Shown: piece by piece, positions 1-5,092 of the stretch
Numbering within the stretch: the first letter of the stretch is position 1
Layout: every line of letters begins with the position of its first letter
DNA from: Aquificaceae bacterium
GTDB lineage: Bacteria > Aquificota > Aquificia > Aquificales > Aquificaceae
DNA length: 9,944 nt
Direction of reading: 5' to 3'
Assembly (NCBI GenBank): GCA_015492115.1
Contig: WGFS01000131.1
Location: forward strand, 1 to 9,944
Notes under the pieces: generated by a model
Told to the model about the DNA's origin: nothing
The model's input: the letters and a program-made list of their open reading frames with translations, nothing else
Databases searched by the model: none
Translations under genes and position numbers: made by a program

Positions 1-95
1 CTGTCGGGGACTAAAAGCTCTTTCCCTTCAAAGACACTCAGAACAGCATTCCTTCCAATAAGGACAAGCTCTTTAGCTTCCTCTGAGCTCAGCAT
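1..95 (-). CDS. AMMECR1-like protein, N-terminal fragment (cut by window edge)
   Basis: An ATG at 95-93 opens a frame that stays open to the window edge and encodes 31 residues beginning MLSSEEAKELVLIGRNAV. The opening pattern, LS-x-EE followed by a helix with a central (A/G)R-x-A(V/I), resembles the start of AMMECR1-domain proteins, one of the three AmmeMemoRadiSam proteins whose function is not settled. A purine-rich ribosome-binding site (GAGGAG, about 7 bases before the ATG) lies inside the end of ybeY. The gene overlaps ybeY by 23 bases, which fits translational coupling in a phoH-ybeY operon. That a gene starts here is fairly well supported by the ribosome-binding site, the overlap and the reading frame. 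The family is only a suggestion, because just the first helix can be read; the rest lies outside the window. Confidence 0.55.
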   Translation of the reverse strand, partial: MLSSEEAKELVLIGRNAVLSVFEGKELLVPD

Positions 96-501
96 GAACT
101 CTCTCCTCAAGGCTCCTGAATTTGAGCTCCTTCTCCCCACCGAGCTCGTGGTCGTATCCGAGAAGGTGGATCACACCGTGGGTGAGCAATCTCTCAACCT
201 CCTCCTCAAGGCTGTGCCCCAGCTCTTTTGCCTGCCTTTGGGCTGTCTCAAGGGATATTACGATGTCACCGAGTATGAGCCTTCCCTCAACCACATCGCC
301 ATCGGGGAAAGAGAGGACATCAGTGGGTCTGTCCTTACTGCGATAAGTTCTGTTCAGCCCCCTTATCTCTTCATCGCCCGTTATGAGTATGCTCAGCTCC
401 GCGTTCTTAACACCGAGGATATTGAGAATTTTCTCAGCCCTCTCCCTGAGCCAGTCCTTCCTGAGCTTCCTCTTCCTCAGCTTTATCTGAACTTCGTTCA
501 T
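73..501 (-). CDS. ybeY: Endoribonuclease YbeY (rRNA maturation factor)
   Basis: YbeY is a small zinc-dependent endoribonuclease that acts in 16S rRNA 3' end maturation and ribosome quality control in the cytoplasm. From the ATG at 501 the protein has 142 residues, close to the usual 150. The family signature H-x3-H-x5-H is complete in HGVIHLLGYDH (His108, His112 and His118, the zinc ligands), and the conserved LNRxYRxKDxPTDVLSFP block lies at about 49-66. A TTG at 519 is an alternative start with GAGG five bases upstream; it would add six residues. I prefer the ATG because of codon strength, though its GAGG lies 12 bases away. The gene begins inside phoH in another frame (68-base overlap, or 86 with the TTG) and its last 23 bases overlap the next gene. 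The phoH-ybeY order is a classic conserved pair. Confidence 0.96.
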   Translation of the reverse strand: MNEVQIKLRKRKLRKDWLRERAEKILNILGVKNAELSILITGDEEIRGLNRTYRSKDRPTDVLSFPDGDVVEGRLILGDIVISLETAQRQAKELGHSLEEEVERLLTHGVIHLLGYDHELGGEKELKFRSLEERVHAELRGS

Positions 502-1462
502 GGGTTTCGTAAGCCTCAATTATCCTCGCGACTATGGGGTGCCTTACCACATCGTCCTGGGAGAACCATACGAACTCTATCCCCGGAACACCCTCCAGAA
601 CCCTGAGAGCCTCAACGAGTCCCGAGTGCTCCTTCTTGGGCAGGTCTATCTGGGTTATGTCTCCCGTCACGACAACCTTAGACCCAAACCCTATACGGGT
701 CAGGAACATCTTCATCTGTTCCTTGGTAGCGTTCTGAGCCTCGTCCAGTATTATGAAGGCATCGTTCAGCGTTCTACCCCTCATGAAGGCTAAGGGGGCT
801 ATCTCAATTATGTTTCTCTCCAGCATGTACATAGCTTTGTCGTAATCAACCATGTCGTAGAGGGCATCGTAGAGGGGTCTTAGGTAGGGGTCAACCTTCT
901 CCGCTATTGTTCCCGGAAGGAACCCGAGTTTCTCTCCTGCCTCAACAGCGGGTCTGGTGAGGATTATCTTGTTTACCTTCTGCTCCTTCAGATGGGCGAG
1001 AGCCATCGCCATAGCGAGGTATGTCTTCCCCGTCCCCGCAGGACCCACACCGAAGATCACATCGTTGTCCTTTATAGCTTTAACGTACCTCTTCTGGGTG
1101 TTTGTCTTGGGCACTATCGCCCTTCTTCTGTGGGTCACGAGGATTATCTCCTCTTCCTCCTCCGGTATGTTCTCATGACCCTCCGCCTTCTCAAGGAAGT
1201 CCTTGGCGTACTCTCTTACCTCTCTGGCGGTCAGTCTCTCCCTTTCAAGCCTGAGCATCACAGCCTTGAGAAAGGACACGAACTTCCTTACCTTCTCGTC
1301 CTCCCCCTTGATTATCAGCTCGGTGCCACGGGGAACTATACGGACATCAAAGACCTTGGAGAAGTACTTTATGTTCTCGTCACCCCTTCCTACGATGGCG
1401 TAGAACCTTTCGTCGTATCTTCCGAGGTCTATCTTCTCTTCTAAGGCTACTCTGCTTGTCAT
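434..1462 (-). CDS. phoH: PhoH-family ATPase (PhoH/YbeZ type)
   Basis: This is a cytoplasmic P-loop ATPase of the PhoH-like (YbeZ) family, linked to RNA metabolism and usually encoded beside ybeY. The 342-residue protein has an N-terminal KH-like region at about 1-95, an acidic linker (EEEEE around 100-105), and then the PhoH domain. Visible motifs are Walker A GPAGTGKT (140-147), Walker B IILDEAQN (237-244) and VVTGD (264-268). The C-terminal tail after about residue 321 is acidic and low-complexity, and it is the part that overlaps ybeY. The ATG at 1462 has a purine-rich site (AAGAGGGA) directly before it. The gene is divergent from htpX, with a candidate promoter 31 bases upstream. Identification is firm; the precise cellular substrate of PhoH proteins is not well defined. 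Confidence 0.97.
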   Translation of the reverse strand: MTSRVALEEKIDLGRYDERFYAIVGRGDENIKYFSKVFDVRIVPRGTELIIKGEDEKVRKFVSFLKAVMLRLERERLTAREVREYAKDFLEKAEGHENIPEEEEEIILVTHRRRAIVPKTNTQKRYVKAIKDNDVIFGVGPAGTGKTYLAMAMALAHLKEQKVNKIILTRPAVEAGEKLGFLPGTIAEKVDPYLRPLYDALYDMVDYDKAMYMLERNIIEIAPLAFMRGRTLNDAFIILDEAQNATKEQMKMFLTRIGFGSKVVVTGDITQIDLPKKEHSGLVEALRVLEGVPGIEFVWFSQDDVVRHPIVARIIEAYETHERSSDKAEEEEAQEGLAQGEG

Positions 1463-1468
1463 TCCCTC

Positions 1469-1497
1469 TTGACTTTCAATCAGTCGTAGGATAAATA
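1469..1497 (+). promoter_or_regulatory. Candidate promoter of htpX
   Basis: TTGACT (1469-1474) matches the -35 consensus at five of six positions. After 17 bases comes TAAATA (1492-1497), a weak -10 box. A better hexamer, TATAAA at 1496-1501, lies too far away (21 bases). The predicted start point near 1504 leaves a leader of about 40 bases containing the strong ribosome-binding site at 1529-1536. No heat-shock-specific element is recognisable. Confidence 0.42.
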
Positions 1498-1522
1498 TAA
1501 ATCCACCTGAAGCAAATTACAA
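1494..1522 (-). promoter_or_regulatory. Candidate promoter of the phoH-ybeY operon
   Basis: Read on the minus strand, TTGTAA (1522-1517) is followed after 17 bases by TATATT (1499-1494). These match the sigma-70 consensus boxes at four of six and five of six positions, with ideal spacing. The -10 box ends 31 bases before the phoH ATG, leaving a leader of roughly 25 bases with room for the ribosome-binding site. Its -10 box overlaps the candidate -10 of the divergent htpX promoter. Confidence 0.55.
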
Positions 1523-1528
1523 CCACCC

Positions 1529-1536
1529 AAGGAGGT
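1529..1536 (+). promoter_or_regulatory. Strong Shine-Dalgarno site of htpX, decides the start
   Basis: AAGGAGGT is a full match to the anti-Shine-Dalgarno sequence. Its eight-base distance to the ATG at 1545 is ideal, while the in-frame TTG at 1539 is too close, so the ATG is the start. Confidence 0.85.
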
Positions 1537-1544
1537 AGTTGAAT

Positions 1545-2411
1545 ATGGCATATATGCTGAGGACAGCTGTGCTCCTCGGACTGCTTACGGGAATCCTGCT
1601 CTTCATAGGGCATCTCATAGGTGGACAGACAGGTGTTGTCATAGCCTTCATGATAGCTGCTGTTATGAACTTCATGTCTTACTGGTTCTCTGACAAGATA
1701 GTCCTGTCCATGTACGGAGCCAAGGAGATAAGCTACGAGGAGGCTCCCTGGCTTCACAGGATAGTTGAGGAGCTCTCCAGAAGGGCAAACATTCCCAAAC
1801 CCAGAATTTACCTGGTTCCCATGGAACAGCCCAACGCCTTTGCAACGGGAAGGGGTCCGGGGCACTCCGCAGTTGCGGTGACGAGGGGAATACTTGATAT
1901 CCTTGACGAGGAGGAGCTGAAGGGCGTTCTCGCCCACGAACTCTCTCATATAAAGAACAGGGATGTTCTTGTCGCGTCCATAGCTGCGACCATAGCGGGT
2001 GCCATATCCATGTTAGTAAACTGGCTCCAGTGGGCTCTTATATTCGGTTGGGGAAGGGACGATGAGGACAACAACCCCCTATCCCTCATGGGTAGCATAC
2101 TCCTGATAATAATCACTCCGATCATCGCTGCGATAATCCAGATGGCCATATCTCGTTCAAGGGAGTACCTCGCCGATGAGACGGGAGCCTACATATGCGG
2201 TTGTCCTCTGGCACTCGCCAAGGCGCTGGAGAAGATCCACAACTATGTTACCCGCATCCCAGAAAAGGTTAACGAAGGAACCGCCCATCTCTTCATAGAG
2301 AACCCTCTTAAGGGTGATAGCTTGATGGAGCTCTTTTCTACACACCCTCCAACGGAAAAGAGGATCGCCCGTCTGGTTGAGATAGCGAGGAAGATGGGTC
2401 AGGTAGCCTGA
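1545..2411 (+). CDS. htpX: Membrane zinc metalloprotease HtpX (M48 family)
   Basis: HtpX is an inner-membrane zinc endopeptidase that degrades misfolded membrane proteins, cooperating with FtsH in envelope stress. The 288-residue protein has the M48 active site HELSH (His131, Glu132, His135) and the third zinc ligand Glu207 in the EYLADE block. There are two N-terminal membrane helices (about 5-24 and 28-47) and two more hydrophobic segments between the zinc motifs (about 141-168 and 180-202), as usual for HtpX. The conserved MEQPNAFATGRGP and FSTHPPTEKRI stretches are present. I chose the ATG at 1545 because AAGGAGGT at 1529-1536 lies eight bases upstream; a TTG at 1539 in the same frame would be only two bases from that site. 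The gene is monocistronic, divergent from phoH and convergent with the carbonic anhydrase gene. Confidence 0.97.
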   Translation: MAYMLRTAVLLGLLTGILLFIGHLIGGQTGVVIAFMIAAVMNFMSYWFSDKIVLSMYGAKEISYEEAPWLHRIVEELSRRANIPKPRIYLVPMEQPNAFATGRGPGHSAVAVTRGILDILDEEELKGVLAHELSHIKNRDVLVASIAATIAGAISMLVNWLQWALIFGWGRDDEDNNPLSLMGSILLIIITPIIAAIIQMAISRSREYLADETGAYICGCPLALAKALEKIHNYVTRIPEKVNEGTAHLFIENPLKGDSLMELFSTHPPTEKRIARLVEIARKMGQVA

Positions 2412-2419
2412 TCTACCGT

Positions 2420-2444
2420 GGTTCGCTGGAATTGAGCGTAAACC
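2420..2444. terminator. Weak hairpin between the convergent htpX and carbonic anhydrase genes
   Basis: GGTTCGCT (2420-2427) can pair with AGCG and AACC (2435-2438 and 2441-2444) around a seven-base loop, with a two-base bulge. It lies in the 45-base gap between the stops of two convergent genes, where a bidirectional terminator would be expected. No T-run follows on either strand, so intrinsic termination is doubtful. Confidence 0.25.
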
Positions 2445-2456
2445 TGACAACCAGAT

Positions 2457-3095
2457 TCAACTATCTGAGTTCTTTTTCTCTAATACGATGCTGTACAGAG
2501 GCTGAACATCCCTTGCATTTTCACCAAATAAACTCCTGAACTTATTTACCTGCTCTTTAGAAATTTCGGTTGGAGTTTTCATGACTATCCATCTTACCCC
2601 TTCAGTATAGGGTGGAGTTGTGAGAGAACCGGTATAGGTATAATAATCCTTATTTGAGGGGAAAAGATCGGTAGCGTTTATTTTTACATCCTCTCTAAAT
2701 TTTTCTTTTCCATCCTTTAATGGCAAGACCCTCCATAATTCTTCAAGAAGTTCATTAGGCTTGCCTTCTTTCATCATTATACCTACTACAAGTAATTCTC
2801 CGTCTTCACCTTTGTGAACTATATGTATTTCCATAGGAAAGGATCTACCCTTTATTAGATGTTCACTTGGCGTATGAAAATGGAACTGGATCAGCTCATA
2901 TACCCTGTCTTCATAGATCAGATAACTACCGGGATCGTAAATAACCTCTAAAGTATGTCCATTGTTAACAATTCTGAGATCTGTAGTGTTGTAATTAACT
3001 CTTAAATCAGGGAGCTCTACCTCCTTTGTTTCTCTGATATCTATGGGGGACTGCTGGAGTTTACCACTTTTCCTTTCTTCTACTGTCCCCAGCAT
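2457..3095 (-). CDS. Alpha-carbonic anhydrase lacking a signal peptide
   Basis: The enzyme interconverts CO2 and bicarbonate with a zinc-bound hydroxide. The 212-residue protein keeps the alpha-class core: QSPI at 15-18, the proton-shuttle His47 in NNGH, zinc ligands His72 and His74 in QFHFH and His91 in EIHIVH, Glu78 in SEH, and the SLTTPPYTEG loop with the active-site Thr. Most bacterial alpha enzymes are exported and have a signal peptide, a W-Y-x-G...GP-x-x-W segment and a disulfide. Here only 14 residues precede QSPI, there is no signal peptide, the usual Cys of the TTPPCTEG loop is Tyr, and the protein has no cysteine at all. An in-frame TGA lies two codons before the ATG and AAGGAGGT is eight bases upstream, so the start is secure. 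A cytoplasmic location is inferred. The gene is markedly AT-rich and lies 101 bases downstream of the dehalogenase gene on the same strand. Confidence 0.93.
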   Translation of the reverse strand: MLGTVEERKSGKLQQSPIDIRETKEVELPDLRVNYNTTDLRIVNNGHTLEVIYDPGSYLIYEDRVYELIQFHFHTPSEHLIKGRSFPMEIHIVHKGEDGELLVVGIMMKEGKPNELLEELWRVLPLKDGKEKFREDVKINATDLFPSNKDYYTYTGSLTTPPYTEGVRWIVMKTPTEISKEQVNKFRSLFGENARDVQPLYSIVLEKKNSDS

Positions 3096-3103
3096 GGAAC
3101 CTC

Positions 3104-3145
3104 ACCTCCTTATGGTATTTTATGACAAGATGGTCTTTTAATCAA
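3104..3145 (-). promoter_or_regulatory. Promoter and ribosome-binding site of the carbonic anhydrase gene
   Basis: On the minus strand TTGATT (3145-3140) and TAAAAT (3122-3117) are separated by exactly 17 bases and match the consensus at four and five positions. AAGGAGGT (3111-3104) follows, eight bases before the ATG. The start point would fall near 3110-3112, so the leader is very short and begins at the ribosome-binding site. This would let the gene be transcribed independently of the dehalogenase gene upstream. Confidence 0.6.
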
Positions 3146-3196
3146 GTATTTGAGCCCCTGACATGGAGAAGGTGAGGGACGTATAACGGCTTGTTC

Positions 3197-3874
3197 TCAG
3201 GTTTTACTTCTTAAAAGTCTTTCAAGATCTCGTAAATCCGTTAATATGAAGTCCGCATTTAAATCCAGGGCTTCCTCAGTTTGACCAGCACGGTTTATCC
3301 AAAACGTACTGAACCCGAAAGCCTTAGCTCCGGCAATGTCCCAGGCGTTGGAAGAAACAAAACCAACAGATCGCCTATCAACATCAAATGCTTCCATTAC
3401 AAGAGAGTAAACACGGGGACTCGGTTTGTATATACGGACAGAATCCACACTCAGAATTAATTGAAATAAGTTGCGGATACCAGAATGGGATGTAACAGCC
3501 TCAAGCATATGAGTTGTCCCATTGGAGAGGATAGCAAGAGGATAACGCTTATACAAAGTGGTAAGAGCCTCAACCGTCTCTGGAAAGGGCTTTAAATGGT
3601 TGTAAGCGGAAAGAAGTTCTCTCTCTATTTCTGCGTTTAAATCAACACGCATAGCCTTCGCAGTGTATCTAAGAGCTCTACGTGTAACTTCTTCAAAGTT
3701 AAGATATCTGCCCATCAGACTAAGAAGCCATGTATACTCTATCTGCTTGGTACGCCACAACTTGCTCAGTGTAGTTCCCTTGCCGGGGAAGACAGCTTCC
3801 ACCGCCTGGCTTATAGAATTTACATCAAAGAGTGTACCGTAAGCGTCAAAGACCAAGACATCAATTCCTCTCAT
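3197..3874 (-). CDS. L-2-haloacid dehalogenase (HAD superfamily, type II)
   Basis: The predicted reaction is hydrolytic removal of halide from (S)-2-haloacids such as 2-chloropropionate or chloroacetate, giving the (R)-2-hydroxyacid. From the ATG at 3874 the protein has 225 residues, the usual length. The known catalytic set of this family can be placed: nucleophile Asp10 and Thr14 (FDAYGTLFD), Arg41 (WR-x-KQ-x-EY-x-W), Ser117-Asn118 (LSNG), Lys150 (YKP), Tyr156, and Ser174, Asn176 and Asp179 in the VSSNAWD block. This specific pattern, not just the general HAD fold, supports a true haloacid dehalogenase. The frame extends upstream to an ATG at 3982, but those 36 extra residues are not family-like and would overlap the divergent nth start. 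No Shine-Dalgarno site precedes 3874; a TACAAT hexamer lies seven bases upstream. Base composition is low in GC and CGT/AGA arginine codons are common, unlike the neighbours. Confidence 0.9.
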   Translation of the reverse strand: MRGIDVLVFDAYGTLFDVNSISQAVEAVFPGKGTTLSKLWRTKQIEYTWLLSLMGRYLNFEEVTRRALRYTAKAMRVDLNAEIERELLSAYNHLKPFPETVEALTTLYKRYPLAILSNGTTHMLEAVTSHSGIRNLFQLILSVDSVRIYKPSPRVYSLVMEAFDVDRRSVGFVSSNAWDIAGAKAFGFSTFWINRAGQTEEALDLNADFILTDLRDLERLLRSKT

Positions 3875-3881
3875 TGATAAT

Positions 3882-3887
3882 ATTGTA
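3882..3887 (-). promoter_or_regulatory. Candidate -10 box of the dehalogenase gene (leaderless type)
   Basis: TACAAT, read on the minus strand, matches five of six -10 positions and ends seven bases before the ATG at 3874. There is no Shine-Dalgarno site and no good -35 box. If used, transcription would begin at or next to the start codon. Confidence 0.35.
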
Positions 3888-3923
3888 TATTGGAACCTTT
3901 CCAACACCGTCTCTATGAGCGTT

Positions 3924-3945
3924 CTTAGAGGTAGAGTCCTCTGAG
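3924..3945. repeat. Inverted repeat between the divergent dehalogenase and nth genes
   Basis: CTTAGAGG (3924-3931) and CCTCTGAG (3938-3945) form an eight-base dyad around a six-base centre, with one T-G pair. It lies in the 91-base gap between the two divergent starts and covers the place of the nth -35 region. It could be an operator for a dimeric regulator or a hairpin. The sequence shows the symmetry only; the function is inference. Confidence 0.4.
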
Positions 3946-3951
3946 ATATCT

Positions 3952-3957
3952 TAAAAT
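3952..3957 (+). promoter_or_regulatory. Candidate -10 box of nth (leaderless type)
   Basis: TAAAAT matches five of six -10 positions and ends eight bases before the nth ATG at 3966. No Shine-Dalgarno sequence precedes that ATG; the bases between are pyrimidine-rich (CTTCCTCC). No clear -35 box is seen. Confidence 0.4.
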
Positions 3958-3965
3958 CTTCCTCC

Positions 3966-4607
3966 ATGAAGAGGTCGGACATACCCAGGGTTATAGAGAT
4001 TTTGAAGGAACACTATGAAAGATGGTCAGCTCCCGTGGTAACCCTTGTGGCACAGCATACTCACGACCCTTTCAGGGTTCTTGTATGTGCCCTCCTCTCC
4101 ACGAGGACGAGGGACGAGACCACAGCGAAGGTGTGTGAGAGGTTCTTTAAGAAGGTAAAGAGTCCTGAGGATATAATCAACCTCCCTTTAAAGGAGCTTG
4201 AAGAACTCATATATCCGGTGGGCTTTTACAGGAACAAGGCTAAGCACTTGAAGAAGCTCGCAGAGGTCCTCATAAGAGACTTCGGGGGTAAGGTTCCAAA
4301 GACGAGGGAGGAACTTCTTAAACTGCCAGGCGTTGGCAGGAAGGTTGCAAATCTTGTCCTCGCGGACGGGTATAACATACCCGCTATATGCGTTGATACC
4401 CACGTCCATAGGATAACCAACCGCTGGTGTCTGATAAAGACCAAGACCCCTGAGCAAACGGAGAGGGAACTCATGAAGATTCTTCCGAAGGAGTACTGGA
4501 TAGTTATAAACAGGCTCCTGGTCGCCTTCGGGCAGAGGATATGCACACCTCAGAGACCGAAATGCGGAGAGTGTCCGATAGAGAGCTTCTGTGGAAAGTG
4601 TTTTTAG
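3966..4607 (+). CDS. nth: Endonuclease III (DNA glycosylase/AP lyase, 4Fe-4S)
   Basis: Endonuclease III excises oxidised pyrimidines and cleaves the abasic site in base excision repair. The 213-residue protein has the helix-hairpin-helix LPGVGRK (120-126) with the catalytic Lys126, the catalytic Asp144 in VDTHVHR, and a C-terminal 4Fe-4S cluster with spacing C-x6-C-x2-C-x5-C (Cys193, Cys200, Cys203, Cys209). The LLSTRTRDE stretch at 43-51 is the form I associate with thermophile and archaeal-like Nth enzymes. The protein ends four residues after the last cluster cysteine, so the C-terminus is short but complete. No start other than the ATG at 3966 is possible upstream, because a TGA lies in frame eight codons before it. 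The gene is convergent with the nuclease gene below, and their stop codons overlap by four bases. Confidence 0.97.
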   Translation: MKRSDIPRVIEILKEHYERWSAPVVTLVAQHTHDPFRVLVCALLSTRTRDETTAKVCERFFKKVKSPEDIINLPLKELEELIYPVGFYRNKAKHLKKLAEVLIRDFGGKVPKTREELLKLPGVGRKVANLVLADGYNIPAICVDTHVHRITNRWCLIKTKTPEQTERELMKILPKEYWIVINRLLVAFGQRICTPQRPKCGECPIESFCGKCF

Positions 4608-5092
4608 CTCTGTTCACCCCCTATCTCAAAGTCTTCGGGTCTTATGTTTTCAAGCCATTCCCTGAGCTGTTGCTTTTCCTCGTCCTCCTCTGGCTCGGGA
4701 ACCCGTGACTTCTCCAGAACCTCTTCAGCCACGAATATGGGAGCTCCAAACCTTAGAGCTACGTTTATGGCATCGCTCGGTCGTGAGTCTATCACAAGGG
4801 TATTGTTTCCCTGAACTATGTGAATTTCAGCATAGTAGGTGCTGTCCTTCAGGTCGTTTATCACAATTCTCTCAACAGTACCTCCCATTTCTGTGATCAC
4901 TGTCTTCAGAAGGTCGTAGGTCATCGGTCTGGGAGGTTCAACATCCTGCAGTTTCATGGCTATCCCGTTAGCCTCAAAGGCTCCTATCCATATGGGCAGT
5001 ATCGTTTCCTCGTCTTCCCTTGCCTTCAGAACTACTATGGGCATCTGGGATACAGGATCAAGGGTAACACCATGAACCATCATCTCTATCAT
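4604..5092 (-). CDS. BFN-domain bifunctional nuclease family protein (DUF151)
   Basis: The 162-residue protein is a bacterial member of the bifunctional nuclease (BFN, formerly DUF151) family. Members have been described as having DNase and RNase activity, but the physiological role in bacteria is unclear. Family blocks visible are MPIVVLKxxE (17-26), LPIWIGxFEA (32-41), RPMTYDLL (55-62), DSRPSDAINVALR (102-114) and APIFVAEEVLE (117-127). The C-terminal 30 residues are highly charged and probably not part of the fold. Its ATG overlaps the miaB stop in an ATGA arrangement, with GGAGGTGG a few bases upstream inside miaB, so the two genes are translationally coupled. The 3' end overlaps the convergent nth gene by four bases. 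Confidence 0.94.
   Translation of the reverse strand: MIEMMVHGVTLDPVSQMPIVVLKAREDEETILPIWIGAFEANGIAMKLQDVEPPRPMTYDLLKTVITEMGGTVERIVINDLKDSTYYAEIHIVQGNNTLVIDSRPSDAINVALRFGAPIFVAEEVLEKSRVPEPEEDEEKQQLREWLENIRPEDFEIGGEQS

Noticed and set aside
94..606. Long plus-strand open frames opposite ybeY, phoH, miaB and the glycosyltransferase
   Set aside because: They lie opposite well-identified genes, have low-complexity Leu/Pro/Ser-rich translations typical of antisense frames, and lack ribosome-binding sites.
3161..3176. Short plus-strand frame (MEKVRDV) between the carbonic anhydrase and dehalogenase genes, considered as a remnant of an older gene
   Set aside because: Seven codons only, no ribosome-binding site and no match I can recognise; probably chance.
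3096..3196. Possible dehalogenase terminator from CCCT/AGGG pairing
   Set aside because: Four-base stem with a loop of about 15 bases and no T-run.
3875..3982. N-terminal extension of the dehalogenase frame up to an ATG at 3982
   Set aside because: The 36 extra residues are not family-like, overlap the nth start, contain the dyad at 3924-3945, and neither ATG at 3982 nor 3967 has a ribosome-binding site. The family length is reached from 3874.
4604..4607. Four-base overlap of the convergent nth and BFN-family genes as a regulatory antisense arrangement
   Set aside because: Such overlaps are common in compact thermophile genomes; no terminator or other structure supports a special role.
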